A stretch of 64,000 bases of DNA from Enterococcus sp. DIV0660C (GCF_017316125.1 NZ_JAFLWA010000019.1:1-64000), one strand, 5' to 3'. Shown: positions 56,138-64,000, numbered from the stretch's first letter. Program-made: numbers and translations. The notes: generated from the letters alone by a model not told the origin.

Positions 56138-56692
56138 ATGAATAATGCTGTTAGCTCAAAAGAAGCACTGATCAGCTATTGCAAAGAAATTGTGAAAGAG
56201 CAAGGAATTCAGGCGGTCAATATCCGTTCTTTAGCAAAAAAAAGCGGCATCTCTGTTGGCGCTGTTTATAATTATTTCCCTTCAAAAAGTCATTTACTGT
56301 CTGCAACAATTGGAAGCATTTGGGCGGAAATCTTTCATTTGTCTGAAACATCTTTCGACTTTGATAACTTTCTTGACTGTTTAGCAGCTTTGTTAAAAAG
56401 TATCGAAGAAGGGAAAAAAACGTATCCTAATTTTTTTACGGCACATGCGTTAGTTATGCCCGTGGAAGATCAAGCAATGGGTTCAGAATTGATGGAAACT
56501 TATTGGAACCATATCAAGCAAGGCATGCTCCAGGCATTACAAAAAGATTCACAGGTTCGAGGCAATGTGTTCAATCATCACTTATCGATGGAAGAATATG
56601 TTGATTATATATTTGAGCTATTTCTTTATACGATGATTAGCGAAAAACAACACGAAAATTTATTACAACTCATCCGCAACTCAATTTATTAG
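56138..56692 (+). CDS. TetR-family regulator
   Basis: This 184-residue repressor has the N-terminal TetR helix-turn-helix: GIQAVNIRSLAKKSGISVGAVYNYFPSKSHLL, with VGAVYNYF as the recognition helix region. The ligand domain is helical and unassigned. I use the ATG at 56138 behind AAGGAGG; the frame extends back to 56072. Two matching operators flank it. It is followed by three small membrane genes that it probably controls. Confidence 0.88.
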   Translation: MNNAVSSKEALISYCKEIVKEQGIQAVNIRSLAKKSGISVGAVYNYFPSKSHLLSATIGSIWAEIFHLSETSFDFDNFLDCLAALLKSIEEGKKTYPNFFTAHALVMPVEDQAMGSELMETYWNHIKQGMLQALQKDSQVRGNVFNHHLSMEEYVDYIFELFLYTMISEKQHENLLQLIRNSIY

Positions 56693-56711
56693 TAAAAAAT
56701 TTAAAGCAAAA

Positions 56712-56724
56712 TGAACGTTGTTCA
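56712..56724. promoter_or_regulatory. TetR operator 2
   Basis: An identical copy of the 13-base operator lies between the regulator and the first membrane gene, directly before the ribosome-binding site AAGGAG. It would let the regulator act a second time on the membrane genes. Confidence 0.75.
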
Positions 56725-56736
56725 CAAGGAGTACTT

Positions 56737-57147
56737 ATGGTAAAAAAAACACAATTATTATTAATTGCAAGTTTAGTTTGGCTATTTGCAGGTTTTAATG
56801 TCGCAAAGATTGGAATAGATGCTTATCAAAGTTATGTTGAAATAGTGAATATAAGTGTATCCACTTTTGTTTTTTTGATCTTTTGGTTCATGGTATTTGG
56901 ACCTTTGGTAAAAAAACATACCCAAAGAATCAGCGAACTGAACGAAGAAAAGCAGTTCTTTTTAAATTTTTTTGATGCCAAATCATTTAGTATCATGGCA
57001 ATCATGATTCTTGGAGGCCTTGGTATCCGAAAGTTTCAGCTATTACCTGAGCAATTTATTGCTATTTTTTATAGTGGTCTGGGATCTGCATTGTTTTTGG
57101 CAGGTATCGTTTTTGGGTATAACTACTTTAATACAAATAGAAAGTGA
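56737..57147 (+). CDS. Small membrane protein of the TetR cassette, unknown family
   Basis: I do not recognise this 136-residue protein. Four hydrophobic segments are visible: residues 6-21 (LLLIASLVWLFAGFNV), about 36-54 (ISVSTFVFLIFWFMVFG), about 84-93 (FSIMAIMILGGLG), and about 109-129 (AIFYSGLGSALFLAGIVFG). The loop between the second and third is charged and cytosolic. Few histidines are seen, unlike the next two proteins. An AAGGAG precedes the ATG. It lies 9 bases before the DUF2871 gene. Confidence 0.75.
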   Translation: MVKKTQLLLIASLVWLFAGFNVAKIGIDAYQSYVEIVNISVSTFVFLIFWFMVFGPLVKKHTQRISELNEEKQFFLNFFDAKSFSIMAIMILGGLGIRKFQLLPEQFIAIFYSGLGSALFLAGIVFGYNYFNTNRK

Positions 57148-57156
57148 GCAGAAAAT

Positions 57157-57576
57157 ATGAAAAAAGTGATGAATACAGCAATTGTTTATTTTGTTCTAGC
57201 AATGAGTAGCGGTGTTTTTTATCGAGAAATTACCAAGTTGAATGATTTTACGGGGCAAACTGTTTTGGCAGTTGTCCATACTCATTTATTTGCTTTGGGA
57301 ACAGGACTCTTTTTATTGATGGCAGTTTTTTTAAAACTGACACATATGGAAGAAAATAAACTGTACAAAAAGTTCTATCTATTGTATAACATTTCTTTTC
57401 CTTTGATGATTGTAATGATGGTTGTTAGAGGGATGCTCCAAGTTCAGCAACGAGTGATTTCTACGAGTATGGATGCAATGATTTCTGGAGTTGCAGGCTT
57501 ATCGCATATTGGAGTCGCAGTGGCATTGTTGATGGTGTTATTAGCAATAAAAAAAGAAATACTTAATGAAATGTAG
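57157..57576 (+). CDS. DUF2871 membrane protein
   Basis: This 139-residue protein is of the DUF2871 family, with four membrane segments. Histidines lie in or near the membrane: His41 and His43 in AVVHTHLFALGTG, His63 and His117 in GVAGLSHIGVA. Such a pattern can bind heme or a metal, but this is inference. The function of the family is unknown. It lies 9 bases after and 18 bases before cassette genes, so one transcript is likely. Confidence 0.82.
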   Translation: MKKVMNTAIVYFVLAMSSGVFYREITKLNDFTGQTVLAVVHTHLFALGTGLFLLMAVFLKLTHMEENKLYKKFYLLYNISFPLMIVMMVVRGMLQVQQRVISTSMDAMISGVAGLSHIGVAVALLMVLLAIKKEILNEM

Positions 57577-57594
57577 GAAGAAGGAGAAATGTAG

Positions 57595-57972
57595 ATGTCA
57601 ACTTTATTAATTGCCGCAATTAGTTGTATGGTTTTAGCCTTAACATTTTATACGATTGGAGTATTTGCCGAAAGAAAAACAGGTATATTGTTGAACTGGC
57701 ACGCGTTGATTTTCTGGTTTGGTTTTGTTTTTGATACTGCTGGAACAACGATTATGAGTAAAATTTTTGGTCGTGGTTTTACTTTTAACTTACATAGCGT
57801 AACAGGATTAATTGCATTATTATTAATGGCTTTCCATGCAATTTGGGCAACAATTATTTTGATCAAAAAAGACGACAAAGCCAAGCAGACATTTCATCGA
57901 TTTAGTTTATTTGTTTGGATCGCATGGTTAGTTCCCTTTGTTTTAGGTATTTTTATTGGGATGAATCAATAA
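57595..57972 (+). CDS. HsmA-family (TIGR03987) membrane protein
   Basis: This 125-residue membrane protein resembles the HsmA family (TIGR03987), named for a heme-sensing membrane protein of Clostridioides difficile that binds heme. Four segments are visible. Histidines lie at 36 (LLNWHALIF), 67 (NLHSVTGL), 81 (MAFHAIWA) and 101 (TFHRFSL), close to membrane faces, which suits heme binding. The start codon lies after GAAGGAG. It ends the TetR cassette. Heme binding here is inference from the family. Confidence 0.8.
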   Translation: MSTLLIAAISCMVLALTFYTIGVFAERKTGILLNWHALIFWFGFVFDTAGTTIMSKIFGRGFTFNLHSVTGLIALLLMAFHAIWATIILIKKDDKAKQTFHRFSLFVWIAWLVPFVLGIFIGMNQ

Positions 57973-58013
57973 GGAGTTTTGTCAAAAAAGTATAAGAAAT
58001 AAAAAACAGTATT

Positions 58014-58046
58014 AGAGGGGGAGATAAAAAAATCTCCTTCTCTTTT
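58014..58046 (+). terminator. Terminator after the TetR cassette
   Basis: AGAGGGGGAGAT pairs with ATCTCCTTCTCT (with two G-U pairs) around a six-A loop, then a short T run. Confidence 0.65.
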
Positions 58047-58144
58047 CTATTCTTTAAAGGTTGAATTCATTAGTTAACAAGCGACAAATAGCGCACTTTT
58101 TTGTTATGATTTTATCAAGAATAGACTTCAAGGAGTGATTAAGA

Positions 58145-58687
58145 ATGGCGAGGCCGAAAAAGAAGACAGATCTGATGTTCCTTGCGGAGGAACAATTTGT
58201 TGCATTGATGGAGTTGGTAAATACGTTGACCGAAGAGGAACAGAAGGCACCATTTACTTTTGACGAAGCATTTTTGTCCAAGAAAAAAGAACAACATTGG
58301 CGTCGAGATAAAAATATCCGAGACGTTCTTATTCATTTATGTGAATGGCATCAATTGCTCGTAAATTGGGTGAAAAAAAATCAAGCTGGTCAAGAAGTTT
58401 CATTTCTACCATCACCGTATAACTGGCGAACGTATGGCGAAATGAATGAGGCATTTGTTGAAAAGCACCAAACCACTTCTCTGGAGCAAGCAAAAGATTT
58501 GTTGAAGCAGAGTCATCATGAAGTGATGACGGTAATCAATTCTTTTACAAATGAAGAATTATTTGTAAAAAATCAGTTAAGCTGGACAGGAAATTCGACA
58601 TTAGGTAGTTATTGCGTCTCTTCGACTTCTAGTCACTATGAGTGGGCAATAAAAAAAATCAATCAACATATCAAAAATAAGCAATAA
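58145..58687 (+). CDS. ClbS/DfsB-family four-helix protein
   Basis: This 180-residue protein belongs to the ClbS/DfsB (DUF1706) family, of the DinB-like four-helix fold. It starts with RPKKKTDLMFLAEEQF and has NIRDVLIHLCEWHQLLVNWV, the most conserved part, and YNWRTYGEMNEAF. ClbS detoxifies colibactin by hydrolysis, but most relatives have unknown substrates. AAGGAGTG precedes the ATG. It is a single gene after the TetR cassette. Confidence 0.88.
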   Translation: MARPKKKTDLMFLAEEQFVALMELVNTLTEEEQKAPFTFDEAFLSKKKEQHWRRDKNIRDVLIHLCEWHQLLVNWVKKNQAGQEVSFLPSPYNWRTYGEMNEAFVEKHQTTSLEQAKDLLKQSHHEVMTVINSFTNEELFVKNQLSWTGNSTLGSYCVSSTSSHYEWAIKKINQHIKNKQ

Positions 58688-58807
58688 ATTTGATATTTAA
58701 ATGTATTAAACTACTTCATTCATGAAAAATCGACTAAAAATGTCTAGCTAAAATCAAGTATAGTCACTGACAAAAGAGTAACCTGTTAATGAAGTTAGGA
58801 GGAAAAG

Positions 58808-59465
58808 ATGTTTCAAAACTTAAACAAACTAATTGATTATATCGAAGAAAACTTAACAGGCGAACTTTTGTTGACTGAAATTGCTCAACAGATGAGGTTT
58901 CTGACTCTCATTTAAAACGAACTTTTTCATTTGTTGTTGGCATGACTTTAGCGGAATACATCAAAAATCGAAGACTGGCATTAGTAAATCAAGACTTGAT
59001 TTCAGGGGGGAGAGTTACTGAAGTTGCATTTTGTTATGGGTATCAGACAGTTGAAGGTTTTTCAAGAGCTTTTCGAAAGTGGAGTGGTTATTTGCCTTCA
59101 GAGATTAGAAAAATAGAAATCCAAAAATCTTTTCCTAAACTTTCATTTTATATTGAAGTAAGAGGAGGAATTTCGATGGAATTCAAAATTGAAAAGCAAC
59201 TGGTAGGTGTGTCTAAGCGTGTATCCATCCAGTTTTGAGGGAGAAAAACCAAAGAATTGTTGAATTGGCACAATCAATCACCAAAAAACAGCGGGAAGAG
59301 ATGCACCAATTAGGTGACCTATATTCTCACCAAGTAGTAAATGCTTCTTATCATTTTGATGAGGGAAGATTAGCAGAAACAAGAAGGTTGGCCCCTATGA
59401 TTGGCTGGACAAATGATCAAGAGAATTTGGCTAGTGAAATCTGGTTAGTAGTTACCAAAAAATAA
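58808..59465 (+). pseudogene. AraC-family regulator, frameshifted and truncated
   Basis: The ATG at 58808 has AGGAGG upstream. Reading starts FQNLNKLIDYIEENLTGELL (an AraC helix-turn-helix start) but shifts at about 58896, where one G seems lost: restoring it gives VSDSHLKRTFSFVV. The second frame (58942-59238) has the second helix-turn-helix and a GyrI-like linker (ISMEFKIEK), stops at TGA 59236, then continues in a third frame (59238-59465) that matches the GyrI-like domain before losing similarity. Total length is about 220 residues against about 290 for intact relatives. I count two frameshifts and a missing C-terminus. Confidence 0.8.
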
Positions 59466-59769
59466 GCAATGATTAATAAGTGTGAGATTGATACCAAGGA
59501 CATTAAAATTTTGTTACACAAGGTTGGGATGAATTTAAATTCCAACCTTTTTATTTTGGTTTAATCGAATAAACCGACGAGATAGAATCAATTACTATAA
59601 AATAAATTGGAACTCACACAATCACAATAGTAAAAAATATTTCTTGATTTTTTACTAGGAATAAGAGTATTGATTTTTTTATACGATTTCTCAAAAAAAA
59701 TTTAAAAAGAAAAAAATTTTTTCTTTTTTGCGTATATAAACTTAAAAAAGGAAAGTGAGGTGGAAAATA
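59466..59769. other. AT-rich intergenic region
   Basis: The 304 bases after the AraC remnant hold a terminator at 59520-59554. An A-run/T-run palindrome (59703-59728, near-perfect AAAAAGAAAAAAATTTTTTCTTTTT) lies just before TATATAAAC (59733-59741), a possible -10 for the small ORF that follows. No gene is visible. Confidence 0.5.
59520..59554 (+). terminator. Terminator after the AraC remnant
   Basis: AAGGTTGGGAT pairs with ATTCCAACCTT, with one G-U pair, followed by five T. Confidence 0.8.
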
Positions 59770-60024
59770 ATGGAGACAGAGTGGCAAAAACGAGAACGAA
59801 AATTGAAGAAAAAAACGGAGATGTTAAGACTGTGCCGACTATTGGATATTGAAAATTGGGATCAAAATCAGGCAATCAGTAGCGAAATCAAAAAAATAGT
59901 TAGCGGAGTAACTCGAAAGCCAGAAGTTAACAATCAAAAGGATATGAAAAGTCAAAAAGAACAAAGCTTCAAAGAAACAAAAAAATCAAGAGATAAGCCG
60001 AATGTTGTAAAAGAAAATCAGTGA
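59770..60024 (+). CDS. Small basic protein of unknown function
   Basis: I do not recognise this 84-residue protein. The first half is helical and charged (METEWQKRERKLKKKTEML, then a hydrophobic LCRLLDIENWD). The second half is rich in Lys, Glu, Gln, Asn and Ser and looks disordered. The ATG at 59770 has GTGAGGTGG 7 bases upstream; a GTG at 59755 lies in that sequence. Ribosome-binding site and clean start argue for a real gene, but there is no homology or coding comparison to prove it. Confidence 0.5.
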   Translation: METEWQKRERKLKKKTEMLRLCRLLDIENWDQNQAISSEIKKIVSGVTRKPEVNNQKDMKSQKEQSFKETKKSRDKPNVVKENQ

Positions 60025-60041
60025 GAAAAGAATCGACTAGC

Positions 60042-60068
60042 TACCATTATATGTATACATGAATGGTA
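60042..60068. repeat. Nested palindrome after the small ORF
   Basis: TACCATT (60042-60048) pairs with AATGGTA (60062-60068), and the middle holds a second palindrome, ATGTATACAT. There is no T run, so it is not a standard terminator. Role unknown. Confidence 0.5.
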
Positions 60069-60107
60069 ATATAGAAAAACATGATTATCTCAAATTAAGA
60101 AAAACAG

Positions 60108-60168
60108 AAAAAATAAGCCTGATCAATAAGAATTGATGAACAATTCAAGTAGATCAGGCTTATTTTTT
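60108..60168. terminator. Bidirectional terminator, small ORF and DUF1827
   Basis: AAAAAATAAGCCTGATC pairs with GATCAGGCTTATTTTTT. The loop has its own small hairpin (GAATTG / CAATTC). A and T runs on the two sides suit both strands. It overlaps the last bases of the DUF1827 gene on the minus strand. Confidence 0.85.
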
Positions 60169-60490
60169 AATTATATGCTAATTCTTGTCCCAATGGTTGT
60201 TTTGGAATAGAAATCTCAACCATACCTTCAAGTTCGATAACTGTGATGTCTTCTTTGCGATAGTCTGCGTCATGGAGTTTATTCAAGAAGTATTTTTGTA
60301 CTTCTTGAATTTCATTTTGGCGGATATTTCGCTTATGATTCACTAGCAAAATTTCATTGTGTCCAGGTGCTTCAGTATAGACAACTGTGGTATTTCCCAT
60401 GCTATAAACTTTGACCATATGTGCGTCGGTATTTTCTAATTGATTTAATACAAGGCGTGAATGGCTATTCGTCACGTTTACTAATTTCAT
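60167..60490 (-). CDS. DUF1827 family protein
   Basis: This 107-residue protein is of the DUF1827 family, found in enterococci and streptococci and of unknown function. It is soluble, with KLVNVTNSHSRLVLNQL and VVYTEAPGHNEILLVNHKR. I use the ATG at 60490, 6 bases after GAGGTG on the minus strand; a GTG at 60499 is in frame. A TATAAT lies at 60547-60552 on the same strand. It lies beside clpE on the same strand, but a terminator separates them. Confidence 0.82.
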   Translation of the reverse strand: MKLVNVTNSHSRLVLNQLENTDAHMVKVYSMGNTTVVYTEAPGHNEILLVNHKRNIRQNEIQEVQKYFLNKLHDADYRKEDITVIELEGMVEISIPKQPLGQELAYN

Positions 60491-60546
60491 GGCGCTCACC
60501 TCTCTTCTTTACGCATAAGTACATAAGTAACAGAATTATTTACCTA

Positions 60547-60552
60547 ATTATA
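60547..60552 (-). promoter_or_regulatory. DUF1827 promoter, -10 box
   Basis: A perfect TATAAT on the minus strand lies 57 bases before the start codon. The -35 is not clear. Confidence 0.4.
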
Positions 60553-60606
60553 ATTTTTTTCTCATAAAATGAAAAGTAATTTGCATTGTTATTTGAAAAT
60601 AAATGA

Positions 60607-60671
60607 AGAAGAAAAGCCGAACTTTCTAAGAAATTTGTAAAACAAATGGAAGAAAGCTCGACTTCTTTTTC
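60607..60671 (-). terminator. Terminator after clpE
   Basis: The long arms 60607-60627 and 60651-60671 pair with several G-U pairs, around an inner hairpin (ATTTGT / ACAAAT). On the minus strand it ends in a T-rich arm. Confidence 0.75.
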
Positions 60672-60703
60672 GAGTGAATACTGCAAAAATTTTTAGTTGC
60701 TGA

Positions 60704-62941
60704 CTATTCGGCAGTTTCAGAGTTTGATTCTTTTGCCAAACGTTCAGGTTTCGATGTAATAACGATTCGGTTTTCTTTATCTAGTTTGGCTTTCAAGTCA
60801 TGAATGGTTGGATGATCTAGATAAAATTCCGCGATTCCGTCTTCAATTTGTTCTTGGATTGTGCGACGAAGTGGACGTGCGCCCATGGATGGATCATATC
60901 CTAGATCAACTAATTTTTCTTTGACATTTTCTGGTACTTCAATATGAAGTTGTTGTACTGCTAACATATCATTCACATCGTTCAGCATTAAAGTAACGAT
61001 TGACATCAAATCTTCTTTTGATAAAGCACTGAATTCAATGATACCGTCAAAACGGTTCAAGAATTCTGGTGTGAAATAATTGTTTAATTGATTCAAGACA
61101 GAACGAGTAACGCCTTCTCTCGCTGCACCAAAACCAACATTTGCTTCCACTTTACCTGTGCCAGCATTACTTGTCATAATGATGATCGTATCTTTGAAGC
61201 TGACTGTCCGACCTTGTGCATCTGTCAAACGACCATCATCCAAAATTTGCAAGAACATGTGTAAGACATCTGGATGTGCCTTTTCAACTTCATCAAGCAA
61301 GATTAGGCTATATGGATTGCGGCGGACTTTTTCAGTTAATTGACCTGCTTCTTCATAACCAATATAGCCAGGAGGGGAACCAATCAATTTTGATACGCTG
61401 TGTTTTTCCATGTATTCAGACATGTCGAAACGAATCATTGAATCCTCAGAACCAAATAACTCGAAAGCTAACTGTTTAGCAAGTTCTGTTTTTCCAACAC
61501 CAGTAGGTCCAACAAATAAGAATGAACCAATTGGGCGGTCTTTTTTACTTAAGCCGACACGATTACGTCGAATCGCTTTTGCAACGCGTTCAACCGCATT
61601 GTCTTGACCGATAACGTGTGCTTTCAAATCCGTTGCAAGATTTTTAAGCTGTGTTTGTTCTTTTTCTTTTAATTCGCCAACGGGAATGCCTGTGCGTTGT
61701 TCAACGATTTTTTCCATATCTTTTTCTGTGATGACGGGTGTTTCTTCATCAGTGATTTGTTTTTCTTTCATTTTTTGCAGTTTATTGATTTGATCACGGT
61801 AATAAGCTGCTTTTTCAAAGTCCTCTTCATTAGAAGCCTGTGTTTTTTGTTTTTCAGCTTCTTGTAATTTTTTATCAATCGTTTTTGGATCAACGATTTG
61901 AATAGTTAAGTTTTTCTTTGAACCAGTTTCATCTAATAAATCAATTGCTTTATCAGGTAAAAAGCGATCTTGCACGTAACGATTAGATAAAACAGCAGCA
62001 GCTTTGATTGCTTCATCAGTATATTTTACATGATGATAGTCTTCATAACGTTTTTGTAGACCTTTTAAAATACTGATTGTTTCATCAACAGTTGGTTCAT
62101 CGACGCGGACAGGTTGCATCCGACGTTCGAGTGCAGCATCTTTTTCAATAATTCGATATTCATTCAAAGTCGTAGCACCCACCATTTGAAGCTCGCCACG
62201 AGCCAAAGCAGGTTTTAAAATATTTCCAGCATCCATGTTTCCATCGCCAGCAGCACCTGCACCGACGATCTCATGAACTTCATCAATAAATAAGATGACA
62301 TTTTCTGCTTGTGTGATCTCTTCAATCAATTTTTGCATGCGTTCTTCAAATTGACCGCGAATGCCAGTTCCTTGAACTAAAGAAACGACATCCAGACGAA
62401 TGACTTCTTTGTCCATCAGTTTTTGAGGAACATCACCATCAACGATTTTTTGCGCTAATCCCTCAACAACTGCTGTTTTACCAACACCAGGTTCACCAAT
62501 TAAAACAGGATTATTTTTTGTTCGGCGGTTGAGGATCTCAACCACGCGTTTAATTTCTTCATCACGACCGATGACTGGATCGATGTCACCTTGGCGAGCT
62601 TGCTCGGTAATATTAATGCCATATTCTCCAAGTAAACCTTCAGGATTTCCTTGTGGGGGTTGTCCACCGTTGAAATTATTTCCACCACCGAATTGAGTAG
62701 GTGGTGTTTGTTCATAACTATTTCCTTGTTGTTGCATTTGATTAGACATTGAACGGAATAGATCGTCAAGACTACCAAATCCAAATGGATCGTTTTGGGC
62801 CATGTTTGTCAGACCTCCATTTTTTTGATTTTTGATTTTTTGATAACAGCTCTGGCAATAATCTAATTGCGCACGATGTCCGTTAACTGTTGCGTATAAA
62901 TGAATCGTTGCTTCATTTTTGCCACAATTTTGACAAAGCAT
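60704..62941 (-). CDS. clpE: ClpE ATPase
   Basis: ClpE is a Clp/Hsp100 unfoldase that works with ClpP under heat or protein stress. The 745-residue protein starts with a zinc finger (MLCQNCG and YCQSCY), then has a linker rich in Gln and Gly, AAA+ domain 1 with [15 protein letters not shown], a UVR-like middle part ([17 protein letters not shown]) and AAA+ domain 2 with [16 protein letters not shown] use the ATG at 62941; an in-frame GTG at 62962 adds seven residues. A CtsR box and promoter lie about 130 bases upstream. Confidence 0.96.
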   Translation of the reverse strand: MLCQNCGKNEATIHLYATVNGHRAQLDYCQSCYQKIKNQKNGGLTNMAQNDPFGFGSLDDLFRSMSNQMQQQGNSYEQTPPTQFGGGNNFNGGQPPQGNPEGLLGEYGINITEQARQGDIDPVIGRDEEIKRVVEILNRRTKNNPVLIGEPGVGKTAVVEGLAQKIVDGDVPQKLMDKEVIRLDVVSLVQGTGIRGQFEERMQKLIEEITQAENVILFIDEVHEIVGAGAAGDGNMDAGNILKPALARGELQMVGATTLNEYRIIEKDAALERRMQPVRVDEPTVDETISILKGLQKRYEDYHHVKYTDEAIKAAAVLSNRYVQDRFLPDKAIDLLDETGSKKNLTIQIVDPKTIDKKLQEAEKQKTQASNEEDFEKAAYYRDQINKLQKMKEKQITDEETPVITEKDMEKIVEQRTGIPVGELKEKEQTQLKNLATDLKAHVIGQDNAVERVAKAIRRNRVGLSKKDRPIGSFLFVGPTGVGKTELAKQLAFELFGSEDSMIRFDMSEYMEKHSVSKLIGSPPGYIGYEEAGQLTEKVRRNPYSLILLDEVEKAHPDVLHMFLQILDDGRLTDAQGRTVSFKDTIIIMTSNAGTGKVEANVGFGAAREGVTRSVLNQLNNYFTPEFLNRFDGIIEFSALSKEDLMSIVTLMLNDVNDMLAVQQLHIEVPENVKEKLVDLGYDPSMGARPLRRTIQEQIEDGIAEFYLDHPTIHDLKAKLDKENRIVITSKPERLAKESNSETAE

Positions 62942-63067
62942 GTGTTGTTCACGTCCTTTCACAAAATGGGTTGCATCTTTATTTTACAACGCATATTTCA
63001 AGAGGTAAAAAGAAAACACTTATCTTTTTTCCAATTATTAGTTAGTTGAGAAGGTAAGGAAAGTCTA

Positions 63068-63084
63068 TTGACCATTTCTGACCT
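63068..63084 (-). promoter_or_regulatory. CtsR operator of clpE
   Basis: On the minus strand, GGTCAGAAATGGTCAAT matches the CtsR heptad repeat (GGTCAAA-N3-GGTCAAA) with two changes. It lies just downstream of the -10 box at 63094-63099 and would block transcription. CtsR controls clpE in related bacteria. Confidence 0.8.
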
Positions 63085-63093
63085 TTGAATTTA

Positions 63094-63099
63094 TTATAC
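63094..63099 (-). promoter_or_regulatory. clpE promoter, -10 box
   Basis: A perfect TATAAT on the minus strand adjoins the CtsR box. A weak -35 (GTGATT) is found about 16 bases upstream. Confidence 0.6.
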
Positions 63100-63291
63100 T
63101 AAAAAAAAGAAGAGAATCAACTATTTTTACTCGAATCAATTCTGTATTTAAATTAGCGTAATAAAGGCATGTCTAGTAGAAAGGATGTTTGAAGCTACAT
63201 AACAAGTTTTGTTCTTTTTATTAAGAAGGTAGGGAGTAAAAAATTTGTGTGATTTGTCAAAAAAAAAGAAGATAAAATACTTGGTAATTGT

Positions 63292-63305
63292 TGGAAACGC
63301 AATCA
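63292..63305. promoter_or_regulatory. Catabolite-responsive element (cre) upstream of ptsHI
   Basis: TGGAAACGCAATCA matches the CcpA consensus TGNAANCGNWNNCA at every fixed position. It lies 87 bases upstream of the ptsH -35 box, too far to block the polymerase, so it would act as an activating or looping site, or on an unseen promoter nearer to it. Confidence 0.65.
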
Positions 63306-63391
63306 ATGGACGAATGCGAAAGAGTAAATCCAATAACGAAAAGAAAAGAAGTTTAAATAAAATACTTTTCGCTGAATTTGAATGAAAACTG

Positions 63392-63420
63392 TTGTATCTG
63401 TCGACAAAAAATGGTAATCT
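63392..63420 (+). promoter_or_regulatory. ptsHI promoter
   Basis: TTGTAT and TAATCT lie 17 bases apart and the -10 is extended by ATGG. It gives a leader of about 95 bases. Confidence 0.55.
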
Positions 63421-63520
63421 TTACAAATGAAAGGGTAAAGCTTTATTAGAAATCTTCTGGATTGCTAAAAAAGAAAACCCTCACATAAAAACAACACTCA
63501 CTTAAAGGAGACCGATCAAT

Positions 63521-63787
63521 ATGGAAAAGAAAGAATTTCACGTAGTAGCAGAAACTGGGATCCACGCACGTCCAGCTACATTATTAGTACAAACAGCAAG
63601 CAAATTTAACTCTGATGTAAACTTAGAGTATAAAGGTAAATCAGTAAACTTGAAATCTATCATGGGCGTTATGTCTTTAGGTGTAGGTCAAGGTTCTGAC
63701 GTTACAATTACAGCTGAAGGTGCTGACGAAGCAGACGCTATGGCAGCTATCGTAGAAACAATGAAGAAAGAAGGCTTATCTGAATAA
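63521..63787 (+). CDS. ptsH: HPr phosphocarrier protein
   Basis: HPr passes phosphate from Enzyme I to the EIIA proteins of the sugar phosphotransferase system. The 88-residue protein has His15 in GIHARPAT, the phosphorylation site, and the regulatory Ser46 in NLKSIMGV, target of HPr kinase in Firmicutes; together with CcpA it controls catabolite repression. AAAGGAG precedes the ATG. Its TAA overlaps the ptsI ATG. Confidence 0.98.
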   Translation: MEKKEFHVVAETGIHARPATLLVQTASKFNSDVNLEYKGKSVNLKSIMGVMSLGVGQGSDVTITAEGADEADAMAAIVETMKKEGLSE

Positions 63788-64000
63788 TGGTTGAAATGCT
63801 AAAAGGGATTGCCGCTAGTGACGGTGTAGCCGTTGCAAAAGCTTACCTGCTAGTTCAACCGGATTTATCATTCAGTAAGACAACAGTAGAAGATACAGAT
63901 GCTGAAGAAACTCGTTTAGATGCGGCATTATCAAAATCTACTGAAGAATTGCAACAAATTCGTGAAAAAGCAGCGCAAAGCTTAGGTGAAGCAGAAGCGC
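63787..64000 (+). CDS. ptsI: PTS Enzyme I, N-terminal part (cut by window end)
   Basis: The reading frame starts [22 protein letters not shown] and continues through the window end, giving 71 residues of Enzyme I, the first enzyme of the sugar phosphotransferase chain (PEP to HPr). The opening is typical of EI. The phosphorylated His lies well beyond the window edge. The ATG overlaps the ptsH stop (TAATG), so translation is coupled. Confidence 0.95.
   Translation, partial: MVEMLKGIAASDGVAVAKAYLLVQPDLSFSKTTVEDTDAEETRLDAALSKSTEELQQIREKAAQSLGEAEA

Larger units (their letters stand above)
62942..63520. other. Divergent control region between clpE and ptsH
   Basis: This 579-base gap carries the clpE control region (63068-63099), a cre site at 63292-63305 and the ptsH promoter at 63392-63420. 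I see nothing coding in it; a 61-residue frame at 63148-63333 has no ribosome-binding site. Confidence 0.6.

Noticed and set aside
63148-63333. A 61-residue minus-strand frame in the clpE-ptsH gap
   Set aside because: No ribosome-binding site, a very Phe-rich composition from AT-rich DNA, and it covers the cre site.

Overview
The window looks like chromosomal DNA of an Enterococcus, probably of the E. faecium group. The evidence is low G+C, Firmicute ribosome-binding sites with many TTG and GTG starts, a complete enterococcal polysaccharide antigen (epa) locus, liaFSR, WxL surface proteins, CtsR-type control of clpE and a ptsHI operon. The exact species cannot be fixed from the sequence alone. 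No rRNA, tRNA, CRISPR array or intact insertion sequence was seen.

Region 1 (1-2361) holds a flavodoxin, methionine aminopeptidase and a YihY/BrkB membrane protein. Region 2 (2388-31094) is the epa locus. Its conserved backbone comprises epaA (lipid-carrier initiation), epaBCD (glycosyltransferases), the four dTDP-L-rhamnose genes, two large membrane proteins (epaP- and epaQ-like), the epaLM ABC exporter, a methyltransferase (epaN-like), a two-domain glycosyltransferase (epaO-like) and epaR (a second lipid-carrier initiator). It is followed by an AT-rich, probably strain-variable part (20494-29934) with three glycosyltransferases, two LicD proteins, an IspD-like cytidylyltransferase, an SDR enzyme, a Wzy/O-ligase-like protein and a Wzx-like flippase. 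A separate GalE-like epimerase closes the region. The layout suggests a rhamnan exported by an ABC transporter and decorated with a polyol-phosphate-type polymer that is flipped separately.

Region 3 (31109-41960) is mostly core: a membrane-anchored beta-lactamase-fold protein, mltG, greA, the cell-envelope stress system liaFSR, a KtrA-like potassium regulator, an IscA-fold protein, a 2-hydroxyacid dehydrogenase, a DUF1189 protein, a GtrA protein, sodA and a cold-shock gene. Region 4 (41981-46178) is a WxL surface-protein locus damaged by a deletion that fused the remnants of a divergent Mga-like regulator and a WxL gene. An LCP ligase with a tyrosine/asparagine-rich tail follows.

Region 5 (46212-55400) is housekeeping: rlmD, recX, mutY, a DUF402 phosphatase, a GNAT protein, an AI-2E-family exporter, a CNNM/CBS protein and prfC. 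Region 6 (55511-60168) is accessory and decaying: a small membrane gene interrupted by a stop codon, a TetR-controlled cassette of three small membrane proteins (one HsmA-like) with two identical-core operators, a DfsB-like gene, a frameshifted AraC regulator, a small basic ORF and a DUF1827 gene. Region 7 (60607-64000) holds clpE under a CtsR box, then ptsH and the start of ptsI with an upstream cre site.
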